Position numbers and translations under genes: made by a program. Positions 25,462-37,614 of a DNA stretch of 54,507 bases are shown piece by piece (the stretch's first letter is position 1; every line of letters starts with the position of its first letter). The notes below the pieces were generated by a model that was not told the origin of the DNA, made no database searches, and was given only the letters and a program-made list of their open reading frames with translations. Source of the stretch: Bigelowiella natans CCMP2755 (lineage: Eukaryota > Cercozoa > Chlorarachniophyceae); contig ADNK01002770.1 in NCBI GenBank assembly GCA_000320545.1, positions 15,001-69,507 of the forward strand. The letters run 5' to 3'.

Positions 25462-26030
25462 TGGAGTTATAACGTATGTAGCCTTCTGACCAGGGGCAGT
25501 CTCCGTTCTGCGTCCTGAACGATGGAAAAACAACGCTATGAATGACGTGCTACATTGCCGCATGTACGTCTTCTTTTACCGCGGTGTCCATCTCACGAGA
25601 TTTGAGCACTTCGATACCCTTCCCCACCGAGTCATTAAGGCTCTCTACTCATTCACAAAGAAGCTAATCACGGCCCCCGACTCCTCAAGGAAACGACGAC
25701 AACAAAACACGTGTTGCGGAAGTTTTGCAGAAAGACGAAGCTTAAACATAAGTAGTGCATATAGCTTTAAAGAAGGAACAAAGACACGTGCGTATGTGCA
25801 CATGAGAGTGTGTTTCAAAGTGATGACCGGCGACTCCTCTTAGCTTACAGAGATCTTTGTTATTCTATATATATTCGCGTTAAAATTTTGGTGACGAACA
25901 GCGATATTCCAGAGAGGCGGCTCAATGGTGAGTTGGGTGGGTTTCGTTTATGGTCGGTCGGCGAGAGAGAGAAAGCGAAGAGATCGATCAGACGTTGTAC
26001 AGCACGTATTGAATCTTCTTCAGTATATTA
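22983..26030 (+). CDS. Scattered exons of one or more unrecognised plus-strand genes
   Basis: Coding-like plus-strand blocks bounded by splice signals occur here. They include 22983-about 23080 (AAVFDFPLRNRDPNLASAE), 24413-24534 (RLEVLEDELNDTSLERGF), about 24790-24843 (VKTRELMSAELIWDD), 25099-25167 (EVPYRKLKEDADVVIQEHG), about 25497-25710 (MYVFFYRGVHLTRFEHFDTL and further) and about 25852-25927 (IRVKILVTNSDIPERRLN, donor GTGAGT). Codon composition and border signals argue that they are real, but I could not join them all in phase and recognise no domain. A (GA)n tract at 23105-23190 and a histidine/aspartate-rich GAT-repeat zone at 24180-24270 lie in the probable introns. Confidence 0.4.
23105..23190. 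repeat. (GA)n microsatellite with GAAGA interruptions
   Basis: About 85 bp of GA-rich repeat, purine-only on the plus strand. Confidence 0.95.
24857..24936. repeat. Compound (GT)n(GA)n microsatellite
   Basis: A GT run at about 24857-24882 is followed after a short spacer by GA at about 24898-24936. Confidence 0.95.
25424..25458. repeat. (GA)n microsatellite
   Basis: About 17 GA units upstream of the exon beginning near 25497. Confidence 0.95.
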
Positions 26031-26289
26031 GTATGAACTAAATAAATTTATCCAGAATATGGAAGCTTGCTACATGTTTCTTAACATTGCTATGGTGTAC
26101 CTCTGAGTATCCTGACGAACAACCGTCCTCTATTGTACCTGACTTTCCCTTTGCTTTCGTATCTGCGTCGTAAGGCAGGCGTCCGCCCCTATCTAGCGTC
26201 ATGTTTATTCCGTCTTCTATCTGAAAATCATCACACAGTTTCTTGTTTGCTCTCTAACGAAGCAAGCAGATTGTTGAATTGGTGTTTCG

Positions 26290-26915
26290 ATGCGCGTGTA
26301 CCGCGAATAGAAGCGTCTCTTTTCGCTCGATCGCGTCCCTCCTCTCCGCTAGCAGCTTGTCAAACCGCCTTTACGTGGTGCTCGAGTTCAGGTTAGCCCG
26401 ACATCGTATACACATCTTTTTACTTACCAAAGCGTGCCACGCATATGCGATCGCAGCTTATCCAGCTCGTCGACGTCTTTGTCCTTTATCGTAGCATCGG
26501 CATTTAAAAAAAAATGAGTTGAGCTCGTGAAAAGACGTCTCGAAAAGGTAGATCTCACATCGACGTCGCCACTGGGAAGGGGGAGATCTGGCAGCTTGAG
26601 CTTTCTACACACATTTCCCGAAATCATTGCAAATATGCGACCATTCCAACTGGCGGTTGTTAAAAAGGAGAGATTAGGCCTAAGCTAAACCTTCGCCCCC
26701 TCCCGGTTCTTTCCTTCGGACGCTTCGAGTTTCCCCCTCCCATGTGCCTCTCGTTCGAGTTGTTTGTACACGTTGAGCAACGCCTCGAAATAATCACTTT
26801 TCTTAGATATAATTGCCTTGATTTCTGTCCCAAATCTAGATACGAATGTTGCCTCCTGTTGTCCTCGGAATTCTTCCGGAAAGTTCCCGGAAAGAGCGGG
26901 TGCAGTTCCGGCCTG
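26290..26915 (-). CDS. Minus-strand exons of an unrecognised coiled-coil-like gene
   Basis: Four exons are visible in order. Roughly 26912-26690 encodes FPEEFRGQQEATFVSRFGTE then SDYFEALLNVYKQLEREAHG. About 26602-26560 encodes KLKLPDLPLPSGDVD and ends at a GTGAGA donor. About 26488-26431 encodes DKDVDELDKLRSHMRGTL with a strong GTAAGT donor. About 26373-26310 encodes RFDKLLAERRDAIERKETLL. The last two join in phase through a tryptophan codon. Long amphipathic helices suggest a structural or scaffold protein, but I recognise no family. Both ends are unresolved; it converges with the plus-strand exons to its left. Confidence 0.45.
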
Positions 26916-27404
26916 CGACAACTCCAGATAACTCCCCTCTCTCTCGTGTCGCTGGCAGTCCAGACGGCGCGAGTTCCTAAACTAAAATTGTACGAAATGC
27001 TTGTCGTCTTTTACAAACGGCAAGAGTTTATCTCCGCATTTTGTACTAAGTTTTCGGGTAGAAGAGCTACGTAAGCTAACACTGACAAAATATCATGAGA
27101 GAACTCCGTTACAGGCAACGATAAGCCGAAACGCTACGACAAGCCCGTCTTCAAAGTGGGGAGAGGAGGGAGGGGCGGCCACACAGCATGGGCCTGCAAA
27201 CGTGCCGTCCTTAATGGCGTAAATAAAATTCGCGAACAACTTTATTAGCTAGAAATCTACAGAGATGGAAGCAGCTGCGAATTCTCTCCGGGCGGGTTGC
27301 GGGCACGTCTTCCAATACCGAATAGCCAGGCTTGCCGCCGTCCTATGTTCGCCCTTGTGAGTAGGCTATTTGCTTTTTGTTTTCTCTGGTGTTGGTAAAA
27401 ATAC

Positions 27405-30400
27405 ATGTGCAACATGAACCTGACCGTTGTGCTGCTCATGGGATTGAAACTTCACTGCAGCTTCCAATTTGTCAGCATCCTGTGGGGGGTCCTAGAACTG
27501 TTGGCGATCGGAGTGAGCTCAGCGAATTTGGTCGACTTTCTTTCGCAGAATTTGCTATTCACAATATCAATCAATACTCGCGTGATCCAACATTTCTCCC
27601 ATAAATTTAGGACAAGCGGTACATGCTCGTAGCGATCCCGTCCCTTCTCGGGCTAGTAATCGTATCTACGTTTCATTACATGAGCTCTCGCACTGTAAAG
27701 GTGGTCCACAACCCCCGCGTTACGATCGGCGACGGAGAGAGATACCTCGACGCTTACAAAATAAGATGTTTCGACGTCGCCACGGACCGTGTTTTCTCCA
27801 TCGTGGTCCTGGTACTCATGTTTTTCTTTGTCGTGTTGGGGTCAGCGTATGCGGGGTTCATGCCTCGAATCAAAGGCAGTCCCCCGGCTAGCAACCCCGG
27901 AAAGACCAGCAGCTTAGCCAACGTATCAGTGCCATATTATCAGTCTGTAGTGAAGTCGTCCTGGACGAATGGCGTTGGTTTTGCTCAAGACACCCTTCGT
28001 GCCATGCTGCACAGCCAGGAGAACAGTATCCCTACTGGCCCTTGTAGCTGTGGGGCGAGCTTAGCGCAATCTCAACTTCACGACAGCTTCGGAAGGATCG
28101 GCTGCTGCTACAGTTTGGAAGGGGGGGGGGCGCAGGCATGCACCCTGGAGTATCCGCGCAACAACTCGGCCTCATCGTCATCATCGACGCCATTGCAGTG
28201 CCCGCTGTACAGCACGTGGTACCTCTCCCTGTGCAGCAAAGACTTCATTTTGGTGGTCGCCAGCAGCACGAGCAAGCTTGCGGAGGGCGAGTGGGAGATC
28301 GAAATGGGGAGTCGGTTCCAACCGATGCACCATAGGAAGTGCGCCCCCACAGCTCAGCCGACTCGCGCGCCTACCGCAAGCATCATCTCAAACACGAGCA
28401 GCTCCTCCTCGCCATCACCATCCCCATCTACCTATTCCCCGACGGCAATGCCGACGACGAGCGAGCACGTCCCTGAATCGCTAAGGGTAAGCGATTTCGA
28501 GGCGCCGTGGTGGATTGGCGATGTAAGACAGTTGTTTCGAGTAGAAATAGCTTGCTCGTGTACCGCACTGGGGCCTCTCTCTGGTCTCGATACCCCGAGC
28601 TCGGTTGTGCGAAGAGTCAGCGAGGTTTATGATTCCCTGAGCATTTATGCGCATGTTGAACTAGCGGCGAGCAATAGCGGAAATCTCACGATTTCGAAAG
28701 AGCCGTCTCTCAGCAGTGTTTGGATCGACGCCAACCACACCACGTCTGCGTGCGTACAATCGAGGTGATAACACGTATTAGCCGCGAAGTAGCCCGCTTT
28801 GTATTCCTTCTAACTGGCTCTCGCGCCTTCATTTTGCATCGTTACTACACTGCAGAGAAACATCTGTTATATACTGCAGACCTGTATGTGCTAATTGATG
28901 ACACCTCTGACGTGTGCATATTCATCTGACATGTGCGTATTTATGATGATCAGAGGCTCGAAGAGTGAGCTGATTCAGGTTGGCGCGACGTATCTCCTCG
29001 ACCACGAGGATAACAGCACAACCCTCGTCGAGGCCATTTCCATCCTGAGAGGGCAGTATCGTTCCTTCGCGCAGGCGTCACGACTGAAGAGAACCTCCAA
29101 AGTCTTCCAGAGCAATCTTCACTACATGGTTTTGAAAATGACGAATTCTCAGGAGTACTACGAGAAAATGGCGCTGGGGTATGCCTCCCTGGCCTCTCAC
29201 TACGTCGAGGACTACTTCTTGCAAGCGCCGCTCGAATTGCTGTTTGAAGACCCGGTGGAGCTCTCACGGGCATATCCCAGCAACAACGTGCAAGCCGTAA
29301 CAAACACCAGCGGCGACGCGTGCTTTGAAATTGCCTTCCAGGCAGGCGACCCGTCGGCGCGAATAGGCCTTGTTTTCACCACAAGCAACACGCTGCTGTC
29401 GCAGTTTGCATCCCAGAACATGGCGGTCTCCGGCACCGGCGTCGCGCTTATGTCGCCCATCGAGGCGTTTCGAGCTGTCGCTGTCTCGCTGGACGATGAC
29501 GCTGCTAGCATACGTTTGCACCCGCCAGCAACTGCATCCCTAGCGCTCAAGCTCTTCGTAACATGGAAGGCGTCTTACCTGCAAGCGACTGGAGGGGCGC
29601 GCCCCCGGAGTGACCTCTTCCGTTACGTTCGCATCAGGGAGCAGGACGGGGGCTATAAGGTCCCGGTCCTATCGTTGTCCCAGCGAAACGCGACGATCGT
29701 CGATGCAGATACAGACGAGTTTTCCTTAACGATGGTGGCCCATGATACACCGCGAAGCCGAATTCGGCTTACGATCACGCTGTTTGGGGCGCAAGCTGCC
29801 GTGTACATCGCGACATCGAGCCAGGTTCGTGAGGTGATTGGTTGAGCTTTCTTTTCACCTTCAGTTGATGATGAAATCGCTATAGTAATGTCTCCTGCGG
29901 AGGCTCGTAATGCAATCCCGCCACATTGTCATTAAGAGTTTAACCGCGGCTTTGCTCCTTGCCCCATCACAGTGTTCCTATGCGTCGTGTTTTCTTTTGC
30001 GTGCGACGTGGTGTTTGATCCGAAATCTGCGCTCTTTTGTTGCTGAATGTTAGGTGATCAACTCCTCTTCGTCAATTGCGGACTTCGCGCACTTGGCTGG
30101 CCCAAGCGAGGCATTAACACTGCATATCAAGGGGCTGTGGTACCCTGGTACAAACCCATTTGCGACCGTTAGCATGTGGATCTCATCGAATTTCATCGCG
30201 GTTCTTGGAATCTTCTGGCTGCTCGCTGCGGGGATAATCCTAGCCAACTGTCTACCCGTGGGCACACGGCGCCTCACGGTCTTCTTCCGACTCACTCTCT
30301 GCATCATCTACCTCGCTTTCATGCTCAATTTCTGGTTGAAGGAGCGGGCCTACATGTGCGAACCCGCGGACTTGCTGGAGAAGTACCTGGGCGAGGGCGA

Positions 30401-33400
30401 AGCGAGCACAAAGAACACCTGTCATATGGAAGAAAAGGATGATTCGTACCTGAACTTCATCACGGTTCCGCTCATTCTACTGCTTGTGGTGATGGCCGCG
30501 CAGGCGCTCTTTTATTTCGTCGGATTCGTCGCCAAGATCAGCTGCTTCACGACCCACGACCGCGATGAGTCGCTGCTCAGTATCGTCAAGTTCGCCTTCA
30601 TTCTGTTTTCAGGGCAGCGCACCCTGGCAAACACCTTGCGCTCGGAGGACGGGGGCTTCCGAGTTGAGATCGTGCAGATTCTCCTTGATTTGGTGCAGCG
30701 CTAATTCTGTATTTCAATTTAGAACAAACACAAAAAAAGAAAGCCGGTCGATCAGTCGATCAGCGCCCTCTTCAACACTTTTGATTCGCATTTTAAACGC
30801 ATTCTACCCCGCACCCCGTCCTACCCCCTTCCCCTCCCCCTATGGGCTCACAGGTACTATTCGACAAGCCACCGGAACCGTCTCACGAGCTGGGGCGGTA
30901 TTTCGTGTTTTTCCTGCTCTACAGCTCGGGTTATCTCTTATTCGCAAGGAACTACTACTTCCACCACCGATTTACCTGGCACGTCATTCGTGTGTTTATC
31001 GTTGATATCCCCTCCTACGTGCTTCTCTGGTACTTCACCGAGAAAAACCTCGATAGAACCGTGGAAAACATCACGAACTTGTCCCTCCTCGCAATCATCG
31101 TCGTGTGGAATCTTACAAGCGGCATGAAGTCGATCTTTAGCACCAGAAATGGGACGGGGGTGATGCTCTGCGGCGCCATGTTCTCTGCAGCATCCGCCTC
31201 TTCGCTGCAGCTTTACTACAGCATCTGCCTATTCCTAGCAACGTGCGTAAGCGCTGATCAACCGGGGAAAGCATGATTTCTCTTGTTTGCTTCAGACGTG
31301 TAGTAGAGCGAATGCTTGAAGGCAAGATAAATTGGAAATCGGGGTTCATTTGTATGATTCGTGCCTCGTGTACCTTGCGCGCGAGGAAGGCGTCCTGCTA
31401 GCTCTATATATATAATTATAATTATATTTATAGATATAAACACACACACACACACACGCACGCACACACACGTTGATCTTTGATACGATTCTCTACACAT
31501 TCGTCATCCTTCCCATGCCTCAGGACTAGCGTGGTTTTATGCGAGAGCGCTGGGTTCCTGGCCAAGGCGGAGGACTGGATCGCATCGTACTGCCACAACA
31601 GGATTCACGTCTCGGAGATTCCGATCGACTTTCTTCTCTTTGCGGGTGTCCAATCGATTGCAGCGATGTCTCTTCTTGGCCAAACCGCTGCGTATTTCTT
31701 CACGTCCCTGACTGGGGCCTGCGTGCTTGTTGCGCTGGCCTTGTGGATAAAGGGCGTCAAAAGAAGCAAGGCGACGGGGCTGGGAGCTTTGAGTGAATAC
31801 CGGGATACGCTCTACAAGAACGTCGTGGCGCTGATGATACGCACGTAAGGATGAATGTCTGCTATAGCGTTAGAGCTTGGCTTAAAGAATAATACATAGA
31901 AATACGAGAAGCTGATAGGGCGGGCGGTGAGGAAAGAATGGGAATAATGGATATCGTTTCTCGACTGCCATGCATGCCTAGACCAGTACGTCACTATATT
32001 GCCGGAGGTTGTATAATTGTGTGTCTAAGACGCTGCATTACTCCTGCTATAGAGATAGGAGCCCCCCCAAAAAAAACAGCAAAGACGCGAGGCCATTCTG
32101 ATTTTCAAACGAGAACAAAGACCCTGTTTGTCTTTCCTGATGAATATCAGCCGCGACACTCTCTTTCCTCATTGACGCCTCCTCTTCCCGCCATACGCAG
32201 GTGCCGCTTCGACCCTTCCATCTGGGTCCCCCTCCTCATCACATCGATGGTGGTGGTGGCCTCCGTGCTCACTGCTCTCCAATGCGAGCATGACTCGCCT
32301 ACAGTCTGCGCCTCGAACGGGATGTGGGTCGCCCAATTTCTGGCCTACGGCATCGCAAGTGGGATCTTCTTCAACTCCACCGAATCGGTGTTCTTGCCAG
32401 CGAGAGACCCCGGAAAGGCTAGGCGCTTCTCGAGTTCCAGCCTGAGAACGAAGGACGCCGCTGCTCGCTCCTCGCAGTCGATGGCGGGCTTTGGGAGCAC
32501 TGGAGTTGAGCTGGCAAAGTTGTCAGCATCGCCTCTCGAGCTGCAGGAAGTGAAAGCGATCAAACCAACGCAGACACGGCGCTCGTTTGACCCGAAGGCA
32601 ATTGTAGAAACCAAAGGTTCAGAGGCCCTCTCGACCTTCCCGAAGCACACCGTAAACCTACCAACGGAAAGCGCACGAATGGAAGGTGGGGGTGGCGGAG
32701 GGGCGCGGGGGATGACGACGGACCTCCCCTGTGGATCAGAGAACGGTCAGATGACAGCGACCCCTACAAATCCAATGAAGGATACCAAGCAGCCTTCCGA
32801 AGAGGACTCAAAGCATTCAGAAAGAAGCACGGTGGAAGTGACTCTTACCGGTGGCGACCTCCAGCTCCAACCTCCGCCACCAGCTTCTGATAACAGGCTT
32901 GCTGATGAGAAAACTCGCGAAGCTGAGGATCGCAAAGATATTCCACCACTCCATTCCTCACACGTTGTCTCTGTGCGTCCTATCGATGCGAAAAGCACCA
33001 AACTGTCGGCCCGGGCCGAGGCGAAACATGACAGCGTTGTAAGTGGGAAACCGACAACGATAGCCACGGAAATTCTAGATCGATCGGAGCTCTTTGTAAA
33101 TGACGAACCGTCTCCAAACAGCTTCTCCACGGTCGCGTCTCTTTCTAATAAGGCTGCCAAAGCGGAATGGGACTATAGAGGGAACACGCGAAACAGGGTA
33201 AAATAACCATCATCTCGACCAGCAACACAACTAATGACACCGTTGCCGCGCTTTCCACATGAAAGCGTCCTCCTTCCCGCCGCGCTCCGCTTTTGGAGAG
33301 CTCCGTTTTAAAGCCGCGAAACGCGCATTTGTTTGGAAGTTTAAAGTTGCTGCGCGCGGTTCTTATTGCTTCCCCATCACAATTTGTGTGTATGAACAGG

Positions 33401-35100
33401 TCGAGTCCCAGGCGGCGATACGCCCCGTTCCTGTCCGCGCTAATATTGATCGTACACTCGACTATCGATGCCTTAACATAGCAGACGCTTTCAGGCGTTT
33501 CAAAAGTTGGATCGAGAGCACAGAGACTATGGAGGACTTAGGTTATCTTGGGTACAGATTCCAGGCTGTGGAGAAGTATGTTTCAGCTCGTTTCCATCCA
33601 GAGCTGATGCAGCTCGACGCTCGCACGCACACGTTTTACGAGGGGACACTGCCCCTGTTCCAGATTCGCATATGTTTCTTTCTCGTGGTCAAGTTTTGGG
33701 GTCGGTGCTCGAATAAAGTCGATAGCCAGATTGCTGGAAATTTTGGGAGTCCGTTAGTTGTAATTTTAGATGACTTGCGTGGGGTATGCCGCGCGTGCGC
33801 GTTGTTTGCACGCTCTGACACTTTCCTTTTTTTTTAATGCTCCGTTCGGTAGCGGTTGCCGCGGTTTTATTGCCCTCATACCCGATTTTGGTTCCCATGT
33901 TGCGCTTTCCAGGGGGCTTCGATCCAGTCATCCAGCTGATTCCGTACATCTATCCTACCCTCAAGACGATGCCATCGCGCACCGCTGTAGTCGAGGGGGA
34001 GATGGGGGGAGTTGGGAGCCCCTACGAGCGCGTTGCCTCTGAAATGGCGTTAGGTCAGAGCAGCAGAGGACAAGAGCATCTCCGGCGGAGTACGTTGAAA
34101 TCCTTCGAGACCTCGACTGCACAGCAGACGAACTCCTCGATTCAGATACCGCGGCAGCATTCATCGTCTCTCTCTGCCCAATCGGATATGGCGCAACGAG
34201 GTTGCAGGAAGGCTCGAAAGAGAAGGGTAAACAGCGGCACATTCATTGAAAACTTTCCTCCACTTAACCCTCGAGATAAGGAGAGAGAAGGAGCGAACGC
34301 CACATTGCTTTTGATCTCATTCCCCTTCTTTAAAAAGCGGCAGATCTTTCCTCACTCTCACCACACGTTCTTTATAGAATCTTCCTCCTGCTTTCATCGT
34401 CCCACTTCTGCTCACGAGCTAGCTTGCGAATTCTCACCCATCGAAAAGCGCGTAATACTGTCTTCCTACCACAGGCGGCGAGATCTGCCTCAACGTACAC
34501 AAATACAAAAGATCATGATCTTGAGGGTAGCAACGCGGCATCATCCTCTACATCCTCGGCCTCCAGGAGCAATTCCTCCATGAGCCGAGCGGTGTCATCA
34601 AGCCTCGCGCCTCCTTCTGCAGGACCGAGGGACCTTAGAGTGCGGAGGAAGGATGCTTTTTTTCTTGAGGAGAAGTACGCTCATGTCATATTCAGCGCGT
34701 TTGTTGTCCGCCTCGAGCTGCACCCTCTCGATTACTTTCAGCCCCCAATGGTTATTGTAGCTGCTTTTGCTGCCTCGTCAGCCCTTCTGCTTGTTTGCTA
34801 CTTCGTCGGAGCAAACATCGTGTGGTGGATTGGATATTACGTTCGCGAGTGCTTCCTCAATGACCTGAGGTAGGATTCGAGGGCAATTTGGACATATAGC
34901 AGTGAATGCGGGTTTCTTCCTCGGTCTTGGTGTTTCTCTGATAGGTTGGGGAGAGATAGTAGTCGCGTCGATGAGTTTCAAAATGATACTTATCATTGCT
35001 CTTGCGTTGCGACGAAAGATTGGTGTGCCTAAGGCCCAAATAACACCACCCGTAGCTTTATGATCAGTCGTAAATTTATTTAGTATTATAGTATTGTAAA

Positions 35101-35179
<79 letters not shown>

Positions 35180-36718
35180 GAGTATATAATCAACATTGTA
35201 ACAAACAGGATGGAATCGTCATTTCGCTACTTCCCATCTGCCGAGAGGTACCGGCTGAAAGAGGCAGGGGACTCGCTTGCCTTCCACAGTTTCGGGTGGC
35301 TGTTTTGGTGGTTGGATTCGTTCCACGGAGTTCCTTTCACGATGGTGTCGGATATCATAGTCGCTCAGTCCTTCATGTTACCGCTGCTACCTTCCCTCGC
35401 CGCGCTCTTGCCCATCCTCTCGTTCTACTTCAAGTACCGTGCCGACCTGCTCGCTCTCCGGAAGGGGAAGTTCCCGGGCGGGCTTGAGGAGCTTATGAAA
35501 AGCTACACGCCAACCTCGGTGCCTCGCATCATCACCGTCGCCATGTTCAACGTCCTCGTCTGGTTTTGGATCGCTTTCTGGCTGATAGTCGTCTTCATCG
35601 TCGCCTCCGCGATAGTGTACTTCGTGAAGCCGCTGAACGCGGCCTTTCGGGAGGTGTTCTCCACGACTGTCATCCTCTACTCCACGCTGATTGCATTCCA
35701 CGTCCTGCTTTGGATGCTGGGGGAGCTGCTGTTTTACCAGCGGGTCTCGAAGGGGTTCATCACGCAAAACTTCTCTTTCGGGCTGCTCGCCTATGCGACC
35801 TTCACGGTGTGGTGGTCCTTCGCTGCAGAGATCATGATCTTGAAAATCCTTGCGACGGCAATCACTGCGTGCCTCACGATCTTCAGCCCCAACAGGCCGG
35901 CGTCCTATTTGAGAGTGCTGCGTTACATGGATATGGGGTACTATGCTTATCACTCGGCGTTGATCCACGATCATACGCACAACAACCCGCACGTTATTGT
36001 CTTCGCGTCCATCGTAGCTAATATCGTGGCAAAGAACAGGCTCCGTCTGAAGGCGTTCGTGGCGGACGAGGTCGGTTCGTCGTAGGGATGGGCAGAAAAG
36101 AAGTGCGGGAGGGGGGGGAGGGCGGCATGAAACAAAGAGTTGAGCACAAATGTTTTCAGTCTACTCTGTTTGATTTGCATTGAGCATTGAGCATCGAGTT
36201 CCACCCCTTACAAAAATCGAACTTGTTTTTACTAGAGCTGGCTTGGTAACAATGTGATATCTGCACCCCATATATGTGACCTTCAGATGAAGCAGTCCAC
36301 AAAGCTGGCCTTGCTGCGGTGCCAGCACCAGGCGGATGAGAGCCGGCAGGGCGTGAAGAAAATAAACATGTTTAATACAAAGAAGATGAAGCGGAGGAAT
36401 ACTATTGCCTATAATGTCATCACGAAGCTCAGGGGAACCGATTCAAAACGTATTTTTAACACAAAAGCCAACTCCCGATTATTGCATTCATCACCCATAG
36501 TATATTGTAACATAAATACACACACATATATATTATATTATAATTATAGATACCATTATGATATCCCACGATATTTATATCAAGGGTCGCGCTTGTTCCT
36601 GGCCAGGCTGAAGCACAAGAGAACGAAGTTTCGATGGCACTGGATAGTTTTACTATCACGCCATCGGCATGTACTGCATGCTAGGAGGGACTACATAGTT
36701 CAAAGGTTTTTAAGCTAA
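27405..36718 (+). CDS. Large multi-pass membrane protein with STRA6-like C-terminus
   Basis: About 13 exons, most with exact phase agreement: 27405-27512, 27611-28764, 28954-29824 (or 29833), 30054-about 30692, 30854-31242, 31524-31844, 32201-33197, 33400-about 33600, 33913-34226, 34475-34869, 35209-36070, 36287-36449 and 36585-36718 (TAA). The product is about 2,200 residues. It has three membrane helices near the start, a Ser/Thr-rich region (28000-29800) that may be lumenal, and a helix-rich block (30160-32360). A roughly 600-residue hydrophilic, low-complexity insert follows (32360-34650), then at least six more helices. MDMGYYAYHSALIHDHTHNN, followed 60 or so residues later by FRWHWIVLLSRHRHVLHARR, resembles the C-terminus of the STRA6 family, the retinol-uptake receptors of about 670 residues in vertebrates. 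The similarity is from memory and remote. The true start could be upstream. Confidence 0.5.
35101..35176. repeat. Compound (TA)n(TG)n in an intron
   Basis: About 20 TA units run directly into about 17 TG units, 30 bp before the acceptor at 35208. Confidence 0.95.
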
Positions 36719-36987
36719 TCGTCGCTCGGATGTGTGTGTGTGTGCGTGTGTGTGTGTTTGTGCGAAAATGTGTGTGCATCTGCGCGCTTGCGTACCTTCC
36801 CCCCACTCGCACATCGGCGTGTTTTCAAAACGAACATGCACTTCTAAGAAACATGTGCGGGTGTTGGCTCAAGTTGTTATGGGGCTAGCGCAGTCAGTGA
36901 GTGTGTTTCACCACTAGCGGGAGAAATAAGCAATTACACTCGATTTTCCTAACTGGCAGGCGTCGCCGTGTGATCGACGCGATTCGA

Positions 36988-37558
36988 ATGAATCGCCACA
37001 ACCAGCCCCAGGAAATATCGGTATCTTCCAAGGCCCTGACAGAAGAGGACCTCGTGGAGATCGCCGCGGCCGTGCAAGGCAACGATTTCCTCAAGAAGAT
37101 TGATCTTTCGAAGAATCCGCTCGGTCCCTCAAGCGCCTACGTAATCGCGCAGATCGTCATTAACAGTGACTTGCTCGAGCTGAACCTGGATTGGACGGAT
37201 CTAGGGGATGAAGGGATCGACCACCTATGCTCGGCTCTCCGCAATTCCGGCCATCGCTTGTTTCTCAAGAAGCTCAGCGTTGCCGGGAATAGGTGAGAGC
37301 GCCCTTTCGTCTCCAGATAACGAGCGATGATGCCTCGGTCTATTATCCGACTCATTCTACTGTGTTGCTTTTAGAATCACGGATCGTGGAGCTCGGTCGC
37401 TGTTGTCCCTCATCAAGAGCACTCCTAGTTTGGTGGAGGTTCGCATCGACACTAAGAGCATGTTCCAGCCGTGTGTAGGTAGCACGGTTATTGCATGCGA
37501 AGGCCGGACCTCGAAATGGCATATAGCCCAGGTCTTTCGGGAGTGCTTGCGTTGTGTT

Positions 37559-37614
<56 letters not shown>

